64,000 bases of DNA from UBA5239 sp040394635 (GTDB lineage: Bacteria; Verrucomicrobiota; Lentisphaeria; Victivallales; Victivallaceae): positions 1 to 64,000 of the forward strand of contig JBEBRW010000016.1 of NCBI GenBank assembly GCA_040394635.1. Direction: 5' to 3'. This document shows, piece after piece, positions 16,089-25,123 of the stretch. A program made the translations under genes and the position numbers. Within the stretch, counting starts at the first letter, position 1. Every line of letters starts with the position of its first letter. The notes under the pieces are model-generated. The model saw only the letters and a program-made list of their open reading frames with translations. It had not been told where the DNA came from and did not search any database.

Positions 16089-16524
16089 GTATGTGCGACA
16101 ATTGATCTGCCATTATTGGTGGTTGCCCTTAATCAGTTTCTATGGGATGGAGATCCTGCATGAGGCCGGGCATATCATCGCGGGGCTTCTGACCGGGGCA
16201 AAAATTGAATCGGTGGAATTACTTCCCTGGCAACTTTCGCGGACCGGGTTTTCGGTCAATCCGCATCCGGGATTTGTGGTATGGAGCGGACCGGTCGGCG
16301 GTATTGCGCTGGCATTATTGCTTTGGACTTTGTTCCGCAGATGGAAATATGCGCATTGTTTGCGCTTCTTTGCCGGATTCAATTTAGTGGCAAATGGACT
16401 GTATATCGGAATCGGCGGCTTCGGCCGGGTCGGCGACTGTTTTGAAATGCTCAAAACCGGAACTCCATTGTGGGGCATGGTTCTTTTCGGAACCGTGACG
16501 GCAGTAGCCGGGCTTCTGACCTGA
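16078..16524 (+). CDS. Small M50-like zinc metalloprotease homologue
   Basis: A 148-residue membrane protein. HEAGH at residues 24-28 within the first membrane segment (EILHEAGHIIAGLLTGAKIE) is the HExxH zinc site of the M50/site-2 protease family, followed by a second hydrophobic segment (GPVGGIALALLLWTLF). The second M50 motif (LDG) is not visible; instead FNLVANGLYIGIGGFGRVGD lies in that position. It may be a non-proteolytic relative. ATG 16078 lies within the end of the gene before. Confidence 0.6.
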   Translation: MKFEYVRQLICHYWWLPLISFYGMEILHEAGHIIAGLLTGAKIESVELLPWQLSRTGFSVNPHPGFVVWSGPVGGIALALLLWTLFRRWKYAHCLRFFAGFNLVANGLYIGIGGFGRVGDCFEMLKTGTPLWGMVLFGTVTAVAGLLT

Positions 16525-16576
16525 AACGGACAAGCAAAAAAATTTGGAATTACATAGTAAAGAAGGTTTTATTCCC

Positions 16577-17011
16577 ATGCGTTTGTGGTCATTACATCCG
16601 AAATATCTTGATGCCAAAGGACTGGTTGCTTTGTGGCGGGAGGCGCTATTGGCGAAGCATGTGCTGGAAGGTAAAACCCAAGGTTACCGGAATCATCCGC
16701 AACTTTGGCGTTTCCGCGAAGCGTCCGAGCCGCTCGAGGCGATCAATTATTATCTGTCAGAGGTATTTTTCGAGGCGGAGAAGCGGGGATATTCATTTGC
16801 CGAAGAAAAAGTCGATTGGAATTTCAAACCGGTGAAAATCTCAGTCAATACCGGGCAGATTGAATATGAATGGTTGCATTTGCTACGCAAACTGGAGCTT
16901 CGCGATCCGGCGGCAGCCACCCGACTGGCGGGCGAAAGTGAAACCGCCGTCCACCCAGCTTTTGTACCAGTGGAGGGCGGTATTGAGGAATGGGAAATTA
17001 TAAAACCGTAA
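16577..17011 (+). CDS. Pyrimidine-dimer DNA glycosylase-like protein
   Basis: A 144-residue protein whose N-terminus, MRLWSLHPKYLDAKGLVALW, followed by KTQGYRNHPQLWRFR, is characteristic of the Pyr_excise family (T4 endonuclease V relatives), which removes UV-induced pyrimidine dimers. The C-terminal half (residues 70-144) goes beyond the T4 domain. ATG 16577 has AAGG 10 nt upstream; an in-frame ATG at 16544 would add 11 unlikely residues. Function assigned from family resemblance only. Confidence 0.7.
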   Translation: MRLWSLHPKYLDAKGLVALWREALLAKHVLEGKTQGYRNHPQLWRFREASEPLEAINYYLSEVFFEAEKRGYSFAEEKVDWNFKPVKISVNTGQIEYEWLHLLRKLELRDPAAATRLAGESETAVHPAFVPVEGGIEEWEIIKP

Positions 17012-17021
17012 TGCCGCCGCC

Positions 17022-18086
17022 TTATTTCCAGTCAAACGCGGTTTTGAAAAAAGTACTGAGCTTATCGAATGGGATTACGTTCAGATTGTCGTAGAGATCG
17101 ACATGGCTGGCTCCGGGAATGATCATCAATTCCTTGTTGTCGCCTTTGAGCTTTTTGAACGCGTCCTCGCCGAAATAACGGCTGTGCGCTTTTTCCCCGT
17201 GGATAATCAGCACCGCACTTTCGATTTCCCCGGCGTAGGCGAGAATCGGCATGTTCATGAAAGAGAGCGAACTGGTCACGTTCCAGCCGGTATTAGAGTT
17301 CAATGAGCGCTGGTGGTAGCCGCGCGGTGTCTTGTAATAGGCGTAGTAATCCTTGACAAACTGAGGTGCGTTCGACGGGAGCGGATCGATCACGCCTCCT
17401 GCGAGTTTATGGGAGCCGTCTTTGAAATCTTCGATGCGCTGGGCACTGAGCGCTTGGCGCTTTTCCTGACGTTTTGCCGGCGTGTTTTCGCTGTCGAAAT
17501 AGCCGTTGGCGGTTACCCGGGTCATATCGTACATGGTGGAGGCGACGGTCGCCTTGATTCGCGTGTCGATGGCCGCCGCGTTAATGGCCATGCCGCCCCA
17601 GCCGCAGATGCCGATCACGCCGATTTGAGCGGGATCGACGAATTCGCGCGTGGAAAGGAAGTCCATAGCCGCGCTGAAATCCTCGGTGTTGATATCCGGG
17701 GAAGCAACATAACGTGGCGTACCGCCGCTCTCACCGGTATAGGAGGGATCAATCGCCAACGTCAGGAAACCGCGCTCCGTCATCGCCTGCGCATAAAGCC
17801 CGGAAGACTGTTCTTTGACCGCTCCAAAGGGACCGCAAACGGCAATCGCCGGATACTTTTTCGCTGCATCAAAGCCAACCGGATAATACAAGTGTCCCGC
17901 CAGTTCAATTCCGAAACGGTTTTTGAAACGGACGTCCGCCGTGCGGATTTCCGGATTGATTTGAAATACCCGTGTATCGTCTGCAATTTTATTCTCAACC
18001 ATGGCCATACCTCGTTCGTTTAACTGTGTTTTACATCCGCTCAGCAGGCAAAGCGCTGCCAACAATGGAAGCAGAGTTCTTTTCAT
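17022..18086 (-). CDS. Lipoprotein alpha/beta hydrolase (dienelactone hydrolase-like)
   Basis: A 354-residue protein with a lipoprotein signal: MKRTLLPLLAALCLLSGC, Cys18 being the lipidated residue. It has an alpha/beta-hydrolase fold: oxyanion segment AVCGPFGAVKEQ, nucleophile elbow GICGWGGMA with Cys in place of the usual Ser (as in dienelactone-hydrolase-like proteins), and GASHVDLYDN with the catalytic His near the end. It is probably anchored in the periplasm and cleaves an ester or lactone. AGGAG precedes the ATG. It converges on the glycosylase-like gene. Confidence 0.8.
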   Translation of the reverse strand: MKRTLLPLLAALCLLSGCKTQLNERGMAMVENKIADDTRVFQINPEIRTADVRFKNRFGIELAGHLYYPVGFDAAKKYPAIAVCGPFGAVKEQSSGLYAQAMTERGFLTLAIDPSYTGESGGTPRYVASPDINTEDFSAAMDFLSTREFVDPAQIGVIGICGWGGMAINAAAIDTRIKATVASTMYDMTRVTANGYFDSENTPAKRQEKRQALSAQRIEDFKDGSHKLAGGVIDPLPSNAPQFVKDYYAYYKTPRGYHQRSLNSNTGWNVTSSLSFMNMPILAYAGEIESAVLIIHGEKAHSRYFGEDAFKKLKGDNKELMIIPGASHVDLYDNLNVIPFDKLSTFFKTAFDWK

Positions 18087-18702
18087 TTCGTTATTTCTCC
18101 TTACGTCATTGTACTATCAATATAACACAAAGGATGACAATAACAAATACTTATATCCTATAGCCATCAATGCCTGAAAAGCATAAGTCGGTTCTTCTCC
18201 GTTTTAAACCATAAACAGCCTCAGAAATGATCGGGATTTTTGAACAAAATCAAAAGAGACAGTTTTTCAGAGACGATTATTCGACTGCCTGTGACCAGAA
18301 ATAACAGAGTTTTCTGTGCCGTCAAGCAGTAATCCGGCATAACCGGTCGCTTTGCTCCCTATTATTCCGTTTACAACTTGAACAGCCTCGAAAACCCCGT
18401 CAAAAGAGAATTGCCTTGATTGAAAAAATGATTTTCAATCAATTGTACAGGTAAATTCATTGAGTACATCGGCATGCAATAGAGTTTTCTCGAACCTGCC
18501 TAAAAAACGTGACCTATTTGGGGCATTTCCCCGAGGAGAATTTATGGCACAAACCGGAGAAGAGGCAGTAACTTATTTTATATCAAGACTCAAGCTTTGC
18601 TTTCAGTTATAACCGAAATTTTTGTTCAGGCGTAAATACTGCTTGGATTCTTTGAGCAAGATTTTGACTTAATCATCACATGAAAAATGATATAAGTTAG
18701 AA
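18087..18702. other. Gene-free stretch
   Basis: About 600 nt without a credible coding frame between the hydrolase promoter side and tRNA-Leu. No repeat, RNA or strong promoter recognised. Confidence 0.5.
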
Positions 18703-18788
18703 TGGTGCTCGGGACGGGAGTCGAACCCGTACGCCCTATCGGACAACAGATTTTAAGTCTGTGGCGTCTGCCATTCCGCCACCCGAGC
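18703..18788 (-). tRNA. tRNA-Leu (UAA)
   Basis: The minus strand folds as a class II tRNA: acceptor GCTCGGG/CCCGAGC, anticodon loop CTTAAAA (anticodon TAA), variable arm TGTCCGATAGGGCG region, T loop GTTCGACTC, discriminator A and an encoded CCA (18703-18705). 86 nt including CCA. Confidence 0.95.
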
Positions 18789-18800
18789 TTCTGGGCAAGA

Positions 18801-18806
18801 ATTATA
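18801..18806 (-). promoter_or_regulatory. -10 box of tRNA-Leu
   Basis: TATAAT on the minus strand, 12 nt upstream of the tRNA 5' end, so transcription would start a few bases before the mature tRNA. No good -35 box is seen at the expected distance. Confidence 0.45.
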
Positions 18807-19175
18807 AAATAGTGCCGATTCGTGGAATTTCCATTGCCTTTTGAGAAAATCAGGGAAATTATTATTTCTTCCGAGGAGGATAATCCTTGATAACCAAAAA
18901 CAGTTTCCTACGGTTCAATAAATGCAGGACTTCTATCGAATTGATGTATAATTGCACTTCAAGAATACGAAAAAAACACCTCGGTTGGCCTTTTAGACAA
19001 TTTTCCTTGATAATTAAAGACTTAACGCAGGAAAGACGATAAAAGGACTCGGCTCTCGTCCCTGAGGAAAACAGAGAGAAAGAGAGGTTTTTGACGGGAT
19101 TTTTGGCCTTTTTCCGGGACTTGGAGAATTGGGGCGAATTTGCAAAAGTCTGTCGTACAAGGGGTTTTAGGGCAA
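18807..19175. other. Gene-free stretch left of the island
   Basis: No coding frame or RNA recognised between tRNA-Leu and the island edge, apart from the terminator that follows. Confidence 0.5.
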
Positions 19176-19201
19176 GAAAAAAGCCGTCAAAATGACGGCT
19201 T
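19176..19201 (-). terminator. Terminator, probably originally of tRNA-Met
   Basis: Minus strand: GCCGTC-ATTTT-GACGGC stem followed by TTTTTT. It lies 8 nt outside the left copy of the 20-bp attachment repeat. Joining the two repeat copies would place it directly after the tRNA-Met at 30780-30854, so the island seems to have separated the tRNA from its own terminator. Confidence 0.75.
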
Positions 19202-19208
19202 GAAATGT

Positions 19209-19228
19209 AATTGGTAGCGGGGGTAGGA
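19209..19228. other. attL of the tRNA-Met island
   Basis: AATTGGTAGCGGGGGTAGGA, identical over 20 bp to 30777-30796, where it forms the 3' end of tRNA-Met (minus strand). Here it is followed by unrelated sequence, so it is the duplicated half site. Confidence 0.85.
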
Positions 19229-19306
19229 CAGTCTCGCCAGAAACCACCTTTTCTCGCTTATAACCAACTATTTGCATGTTTAAAAAGCTCCATTTTAGCG
19301 AATTTC

Positions 19307-19360
19307 GGTGGCAAAAAAGTGGCAAAAAAGTGACAACTGTTGCCACTTTTCCCCGCTACC
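19307..19360. repeat. Arm-type sites, left end
   Basis: GTGGCAAAAAAGTGGCAAAA begins at 19308 with a third GTGACAA unit, and an inverted TTGCCACTTTT follows, then CCCCGCTACC, an echo of the att core. The same GTGGCAA units occur beside the integrase start near the other end. Confidence 0.6.
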
Positions 19361-19523
19361 GAAAACATGATTAATATAGTGAAAAGTGAACGATTGTCAA
19401 GAAGAAAAGCAAATAAAATGTTCTGCCAATCGACTTTCGAGAAACTGCTCAGGATTTGACCTGACGTGTACAACTCAATTCGTAACGCACTGCGTCTCAA
19501 TTTTGAAACTGAGGAAAAAATTG

Positions 19524-19548
19524 TAATAAAAGCCCTCCGAAGAGGGCT
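19524..19548 (-). terminator. Rho-independent terminator
   Basis: Minus strand: AGCCCTC-TTCG-GAGGGCT, a stem closed by a C(UUCG)G tetraloop, followed by TTTATTA. It lies 22 nt after the stop of the minus-strand gene at 19571. Confidence 0.85.
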
Positions 19549-19570
19549 ATTGGGGCTGGCGGGGATTGGA

Positions 19571-20131
19571 TTATCGCGGGTTGAGTCGCCCAAATTTGGT
19601 CTTCTTCAATTTCTTCAGGACAGCGCGTTCCTCGGCTTCGGACTCCGTATTGAAATCGTCGAGGCTGGCGATATCGATAGACTCTTCGAATTTTTCAATT
19701 ATATCAAGGCCGAATGGATACTCGCCTTCCAGCTTTCTGAAAAGCCGATATACATATTTCGTAATCATTCCAATTACGACATCTGTTTCTCCCGAATCCA
19801 CAATTCTGAAGAAACAGTACAGCTCGGGATACTTCATGATGACGAAGCTATCTTTCCCATCCGGCCTTCCGACAGTAAAAGAATCTTCATCTTCGGCCAG
19901 AATACATTCGCCGTAAATGAACTCATTCACCTCCTCAAGACACGGGTCGAAGATTTTTCCTGCATAATCCTTCCTATACAGGAAAACGGCGGTCTTGCCG
20001 ATATTGCAGTCGCTGCTCCCTGTAAAGTTGACCGAAGAACTCTCCTTGTGTTGTCCGTACTTTGCTCGTTCCAGCTTGCCGCCATTGCTTTCGGTTCCGT
20101 TGACTTCCTGATTGCGATTCTTGTCTTTCAT
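19571..20131 (-). CDS. Hypothetical island protein
   Basis: A 186-residue, charged, cytoplasmic-looking protein. The N-terminal 40 residues are low-complexity and polar. The middle (FIYGECILAEDEDSFTVGRP, then VIMKYPELYCFFRIVDSGET) looks beta-rich, and the C-terminus is basic (RAVLKKLKKTKFGRLNPR). No family recognised. The terminator at 19524-19548 fits this strand and supports it over the overlapping open frame on the other strand. Its promoter is probably in 20132-20300. Confidence 0.65.
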   Translation of the reverse strand: MKDKNRNQEVNGTESNGGKLERAKYGQHKESSSVNFTGSSDCNIGKTAVFLYRKDYAGKIFDPCLEEVNEFIYGECILAEDEDSFTVGRPDGKDSFVIMKYPELYCFFRIVDSGETDVVIGMITKYVYRLFRKLEGEYPFGLDIIEKFEESIDIASLDDFNTESEAEERAVLKKLKKTKFGRLNPR

Positions 20132-20510
20132 ACTGCACCTCTTGGGTTTTTATGTTTTGTCCTGACCATCATGGTTGTGGACTTCTGCTAAAGAATGCGG
20201 ACAAAAAACGAAAATCTTATGGGCGAAATGAAAAAAATTCAAAATTTATTCATTTTTTCTTGGAAGTCTGACTATTTGAGATTGAATCAGGTCAGCAGAT
20301 AGCGGTTACCTGCAAAGGCAGTTAAAAATATCAAAGCAATAGACGACTTTTTTCAAGGTCTTTCTCATCTTGTGTAATTCACCAATAGAGTAACGTTGCC
20401 CTAAGCTTAAAATAAGAATAAATGTTATTTTAATCTCGGTGAATATATGAAGCGTGGCTTACAAGGGACATATCAAACGGTCAGTACGGTCGGGGTGAAG
20501 GTAAAAGCCT
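20132..20510. other. Gene-free stretch in island
   Basis: AT-rich, without a gene. It probably contains the promoter for the minus-strand gene at 19571 and the missing 5' part of the Fic-like fragment. Confidence 0.4.
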
Positions 20511-20894
20511 TTGTTCCGCATTCATTGCCGTCATCTCCACCTTTACCGGCTCGACCTTTTCTTCGAGGCAGTGATAGAAATAACCCGACAGGGTAATGAA
20601 ATCATTCTCGCTTTGTACAAACAGATTCAGGATGACCGGAAGAAAATATCCACATTAGGCCGTGGAAGTCAATCTGCAATGCTGGTCCATCAGGCAATGC
20701 TGCAACATCCCATCACCGATGTCAGCAAGCTTTGTAGTCAGACCAACCTGACCAATGCCACGGTCAATACTGCCCTGGCTCGCCTGGAAGACCTGAATAT
20801 CGTGGAAGAATCCACCGGTCAGAAGCGCAACCGACTGTTTTGCTACCGCAACTATCTCCAATTGCTGAATCAGCAGATGGAGTTGCCGGAGTAG
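20511..20894 (+). pseudogene. Fic-family protein, C-terminal fragment
   Basis: About 105 codons that match the end of Fic/DOC-family proteins: LDLFFEAVIEITRQGNEIIL, a helical linker (LYKQIQDDRKKISTLGR), and a winged helix (DVSKLCSQTNLTNATVNTAL, ARLEDLNIVEESTGQKRNR). The Fic catalytic HxFx[DE]GNGRxxR domain that should come before is absent, and the apparent first 15 residues do not fit the family. This is a truncated remnant of an AMP-transferase-type toxin or regulator, orientated against its neighbours. Confidence 0.65.
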
Positions 20895-20921
20895 AGACGC
20901 AAGAGGACCGGCAGCCGAAGC

Positions 20922-22088
20922 TTATTTGGTTACAATTTCCTGCTTTTCAGGGTTGTAACGGTAATTCACAATTTCACCATTCAGAATGAAGTAGATAGCC
21001 TGATATATGACTTGGTAAGGTGCGATGAACCATTCCCGCGGAGCATGCCTCTGTCTTTTCTCATCGAAGATATCAACATTCAAACAAGACTCGCCGAAGA
21101 AATTGTGCAGTAATTGCTCCAGTTTCTGCGGGTTGAGGTTAAAACAACGGAAACTATCTACTATTTCGACTGGAGCCATGAGATAGGTAGGTTCACGCTC
21201 GGCATTCTTAATCCGCTCTTCTACAGGCTCAACAGTAAAGCCGATTTTATACAGATGCTCTATGGACTGAATCTTGGTGTCTGAGCTTAACGACTTCAAA
21301 ATATAAATGTATCCGGTTTCTTTATCGTCCTTCTGGATATCTTTTATTCCATCCAGCAAACGTTCATCCAATTCCGAGACTCGACGGCCATCCTTATATA
21401 AGCCGGACGACAGAGAGCGCAAACGCATGTCTGACTCAGTACCGTTTTCGAAAATACAATGCAAACGGCCATTGGCATCGCCGTGGTCATCCAGTGTCAA
21501 TTCTCCAATTTTTTCAACATAAAGGAGCACTCCGCTCAAGACAAAGAAATCGCCCTTATGAATCTGCAAGCCTCGCCGAAACGGAAGAACTTCTCTTCTC
21601 CCTTGAGCCAAATCGACCTGACATTTTTTGAATAACGGTTCGTATTTCTCAAAATTCTTGCAGGGTTTTCGCTTTGAAATATAATCCGGTAATGCTGCGG
21701 CTTTGACATGAGTTAAAGTAAATATACTTTCTTCCGGTTTTTCTACAGCTAGCAGGCCCATGTCATCGTCATCAGAAAAGATATCTTCGATAGATTCATA
21801 TTTCCTTGGGGCTTCGGTCAGTAATCCAAACCGGTCATACTCTGTCAATGCGGCCATTTTCTCTGGCTTCTGTCGGATTCCGTTAAGACGATAAGCAAGC
21901 TTCTGCTCGATAACAGGACCATCAATGGAAGGCTCACCCCCATACTCTCCCACAAAATCGTTGATTTCTTCGAAAGAATCAATCAGTCGTTGGTCGGCTG
22001 TTTTAACATGAGAAACCTTCGGCTTAATATCCAGCAAGCCTAAATCGTCATCAGCAAATATTTTTGCAAGTTCTGCGTCAATGTTCAT
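20922..22088 (-). CDS. GIY-YIG nuclease partner protein
   Basis: A 388-residue protein. The N-terminal 120 residues repeat an acidic pattern (IFADDDLGLLDIKP near 10; IFSDDDDMGLLAVEKPEE near 105), perhaps a partner-binding motif. Residues about 255-370 form a GIY-YIG/T5orf172-type nuclease: TGYIYILKSL, HLYKIGFTVEPVEERI, KLEQLLHNFFGE with the metal-binding Glu, then REWFIAP. The start overlaps the helicase stop by 11 nt, so translation is coupled. The pair looks like a DNA-processing nuclease-helicase; a defence role is inference. Confidence 0.75.
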   Translation of the reverse strand: MNIDAELAKIFADDDLGLLDIKPKVSHVKTADQRLIDSFEEINDFVGEYGGEPSIDGPVIEQKLAYRLNGIRQKPEKMAALTEYDRFGLLTEAPRKYESIEDIFSDDDDMGLLAVEKPEESIFTLTHVKAAALPDYISKRKPCKNFEKYEPLFKKCQVDLAQGRREVLPFRRGLQIHKGDFFVLSGVLLYVEKIGELTLDDHGDANGRLHCIFENGTESDMRLRSLSSGLYKDGRRVSELDERLLDGIKDIQKDDKETGYIYILKSLSSDTKIQSIEHLYKIGFTVEPVEERIKNAEREPTYLMAPVEIVDSFRCFNLNPQKLEQLLHNFFGESCLNVDIFDEKRQRHAPREWFIAPYQVIYQAIYFILNGEIVNYRYNPEKQEIVTK

Positions 22089-24021
22089 CGTTTGTCATCT
22101 GCTTCCTTTTTTCTTCGCGAACTTTGATTAATGCCTGGGCCAGCAACGCCTCCTGCGGGTCGAATGCTCGGATGCTCGGTTCTTTTCCATGAATAAGCCT
22201 GAACTCTTTGACCTTCGGCCAAAGTTTAATAGCGTCTTCCAGTGAAATTCTGATTTTCATGGCATCGATGGCTTCTTGAATCAGCTTCAGCACTGGAACC
22301 GTTACATTCTTCGAAAGAATTTCAAACGCCTTCTGGAATGGGTTGATGCGGTCGATGAGGTCAATATTCAAATCTTGGATATCAACAAACTTTGACCCCA
22401 TGGTGATAAACTTTTTGTTTCCAACCTCTTGAATACTGGCATTTTTGATAACCGAGTCCACGACGACATGTTGACGAACCTCTTCAAGCTCTTCATCACT
22501 CAATTCTGGATACCGTGTGCTGATGATTTTGGGAATCAGCACTTTATTTATCACTTCCGGTTCAATTTGTCCTGGCATAGCCTTCTGCATATTCTCATCT
22601 TGAAGAATGGTCGCCTTTAAATCATTCAAGTCTGATTCGAGAATATCTTTTACCCGTTGCGAAGTGGGCTCTTTTAAGCCGCGGATATTGATTGTTCCCG
22701 GAGGCGGTAACGTATCATCGTCAGGAAGTTTGGTCTTGAACTTGAACGAAGGTGCAAGTACTTGTTCCATCAGCAAAGACGCTGTAATTGCCTTTAGCAT
22801 ATTATTGACCGAGACCTTCACCTGGTCATCAGTTGCTTCTGGTTGGGCAACCAGATTCGTGAACTGAGCATGTACCTTATTTTCACTGTCTCTTGTGCAG
22901 CGTCCGATGATTTGAATAATTTCAGTTAAGGAGCCGCGGTAAGCTACAGTCAGGGCATGTTCGCAGTAGGGCCAGTCAAATCCTTCCTTTGCCATGTTCA
23001 GAGCGATAATCAGGTCCATATCATCGGCATTTTTGATATCCCTGAGGTAGGCAACAATTTTATCACGCTCGCTTGCCGAATCTTCAACCAAATCAGCAAC
23101 TTTGAGAATTTTACCATCTCCGTGGCGCTTGATGAAAAGTACACCGGTCTCGGAATCCTGACGCTCAACCGTCCCAATGGCGTCAATGATGAAATTGACC
23201 TCGTTGTATTTGTCCTTCGTGGACTCACCGGCGTTGACATTCGGAATATGCAAAATTGTCTTTCTGTCCGTATCCAATATCTCGGTTATTGCCTCCGTGT
23301 ACCTTCCCTGATAAAAATGATACCCGATACCGAGGGATTTCAAATGAGTATAGCCGTTCAACTGCTCGTAATAGTTGTAGGTGACTTTGGTAAACTTTGC
23401 TTCATCTTCCGGCAGCAGAATTGCCATGGTATCCCCGCGGAAGTAAGAACCCGTCATAGCAATGATGTGCGCCGTACTGTTCTTCATCAGACTATGCACC
23501 ACGTCGCCAAGTCGGCTGTTATTGGTATCCGCGGAAACATGGTGGAATTCATCGACGGCCAGTAATATATTGTCGAACGCAGAATCATCAAGCTCGGCAT
23601 AGGCAAACCGGAGTGTTGCATGGGTACAGATTAAAATATTCGCATCACTTTGAAGAAAACGTTTGAATGCATCGACTTTTCCCTTGCTGTTATCCTGTCC
23701 GGGAGTGCAAAGATTGAACTCTCCTTGCGGCATCCAGTCGGCATAAAACCCAAATTCCGTAAGTGGGGTTGCTTTGAATGATGCTCCAATTGAGCGCTCT
23801 GGGACAGCAACGATTACCTTTTTCAGTCCCTGGTTGATGATTTTATCCAGAGCAACAAACATCAGTGCCCTCGACTTTCCTGAGGCTGGTGGGGCCTTTA
23901 AGAGCAGATATTGGGCATCGCGGGCAGCATAAGCCCGTTCCTGCATCTCTCGCATCCCGAACGTATTGACTTTGGTACTGTTTCCGGTTTGCTCGTAATT
24001 GACTTTCACTAAATCAGGCAT
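22078..24021 (-). CDS. Superfamily 2 DEAD-like helicase
   Basis: A 647-residue SF2 ATPase. Motif I is APPASGKSRAL, motif II AVDEFHHV (DEFH), motif III MTGSYF, motif V NMAKEGFDWP and motif VI IQIIGRCTRDS. A C-terminal region of about 250 residues, helical and charged, follows. The start MPDLVKVNYE (24021) is preferred over upstream ATGs because GGAGG (24031-24035) sits 9 nt away; it lies 6 nt before the end of the DUF1016 gene. It resembles the helicase subunit of restriction systems (type III/I-like), with no methyltransferase nearby. Confidence 0.8.
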   Translation of the reverse strand: MPDLVKVNYEQTGNSTKVNTFGMREMQERAYAARDAQYLLLKAPPASGKSRALMFVALDKIINQGLKKVIVAVPERSIGASFKATPLTEFGFYADWMPQGEFNLCTPGQDNSKGKVDAFKRFLQSDANILICTHATLRFAYAELDDSAFDNILLAVDEFHHVSADTNNSRLGDVVHSLMKNSTAHIIAMTGSYFRGDTMAILLPEDEAKFTKVTYNYYEQLNGYTHLKSLGIGYHFYQGRYTEAITEILDTDRKTILHIPNVNAGESTKDKYNEVNFIIDAIGTVERQDSETGVLFIKRHGDGKILKVADLVEDSASERDKIVAYLRDIKNADDMDLIIALNMAKEGFDWPYCEHALTVAYRGSLTEIIQIIGRCTRDSENKVHAQFTNLVAQPEATDDQVKVSVNNMLKAITASLLMEQVLAPSFKFKTKLPDDDTLPPPGTINIRGLKEPTSQRVKDILESDLNDLKATILQDENMQKAMPGQIEPEVINKVLIPKIISTRYPELSDEELEEVRQHVVVDSVIKNASIQEVGNKKFITMGSKFVDIQDLNIDLIDRINPFQKAFEILSKNVTVPVLKLIQEAIDAMKIRISLEDAIKLWPKVKEFRLIHGKEPSIRAFDPQEALLAQALIKVREEKRKQMTNDEH

Positions 24022-25054
24022 GGTCATGGTCCTCCGACTCCAAAAGACTGCGTTCTCGCTCAATCTCCCGCTTCAGTTCTTCTTCCGATGGAAGGTAGAG
24101 CAGATACTTTGAAGCGAAAAGTTGCTTGCTTTCTTTGAGAATAGAATATTTAACGACAGCTTCGTTCCGCTTGGAACAAAGAACAAGCCCGATGGTTGGG
24201 TTATCATCAACGCCCCGATATTGTTCTTCGAACATCCGAATATAGCCGTCCATCTGGCCGATATCTTGATAAGTAAGCTCCCCGAGTTTCAAATCAATCA
24301 AGACGAAGCACTTCAACAGATAATTGTAAAAAACGAGGTCAACATAAAAATCCTTCTCCTCAAAACGTAACCGTTTTTGACGGGCAACAAAGCAAAAACC
24401 TTTGCCGAGTTCCAATAGAAATTTTTGCAGATTGTTAATCAGTCCCTGCTCAATATCCTTCTCATGAAGATTGGGATAATCGCTGAGGTTAAGAAACTCC
24501 AGCACATATGGATTACGAATCAACGATTCCGGCTCCAATTTTGCCATTGCGAGATTCTCTTTGGCATCTTCTCTGGTGTCAGCCGGGTCACTGCTATGCA
24601 ACATACGGTCATAATAAAGCACGGAAATCTGCCGTTCGAGCTGACGGCTTGACCAATTCTCGGATACCGCCTCATTCATATACCAGTTCCGTGCGGCCTC
24701 ATTTTCAACACGAAGAAGCAGACGGTAATGAGCCCAGCCTAATTCGGGACGCACTGCGTCCCATTTTGGAAACAACTGATAAAACTGCCTCATCCGCCGT
24801 AGTTCCCGGCTATCAAATCCTTTCCCAAACTCTTCCGTTAGCTTCTCCGCCAGTTCCGGCAACGTCTTTTTTCCATATTCGGCCCGACGATTTCCCTGTT
24901 GCTCATCTTCAACAATCAAGCGACCGATTTGCCAATATGCCTGAACCATGGCAAAGTTCACCGCTTTATAGGCAGTTGCTCTGGCACTGCTCAAAATCCG
25001 GCATACCGCGGAATACAGAGCATCCGATGGTTGCTTTACTATATCATCGCTCAT
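24014..25054 (-). CDS. DUF1016 (YhcG-type) PDDEXK nuclease
   Basis: A 346-residue protein of the YhcG/DUF1016 family. The N-terminal half is helical (AVNFAMVQAYWQIGRLIVED, then RRMRQFYQLFP and WAHYRLLLRV). The C-terminal half holds the PD-(D/E)xK core: DFYVDLVFYN followed by FVLIDLKLGELTYQDIGQMD. Length and motifs are complete. The family is often found in restriction and mobile-element loci. AAAGGAA precedes its ATG. It heads the operon with the helicase and GIY-YIG genes and ends within the helicase translation start region. Confidence 0.85.
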   Translation of the reverse strand: MSDDIVKQPSDALYSAVCRILSSARATAYKAVNFAMVQAYWQIGRLIVEDEQQGNRRAEYGKKTLPELAEKLTEEFGKGFDSRELRRMRQFYQLFPKWDAVRPELGWAHYRLLLRVENEAARNWYMNEAVSENWSSRQLERQISVLYYDRMLHSSDPADTREDAKENLAMAKLEPESLIRNPYVLEFLNLSDYPNLHEKDIEQGLINNLQKFLLELGKGFCFVARQKRLRFEEKDFYVDLVFYNYLLKCFVLIDLKLGELTYQDIGQMDGYIRMFEEQYRGVDDNPTIGLVLCSKRNEAVVKYSILKESKQLFASKYLLYLPSEEELKREIERERSLLESEDHDHA

Positions 25055-25123
25055 CGCGTTTTCCTTTTATCATAAAATACCTCCGCTATTGGAATTTCAA
25101 AGCCCATCTTGTCGTTTATACAC

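Noticed and set aside
19466..20191. 241-codon open frame on the plus strand, opposite the island gene at 19571
   Set aside because: The minus-strand gene has a UUCG-loop terminator in the right place; the plus-strand frame has no ribosome site.
20922..24021. Type III restriction-modification system
   Set aside because: The helicase resembles Res subunits, but no Mod methyltransferase is in the island and the nuclease is a separate GIY-YIG protein.
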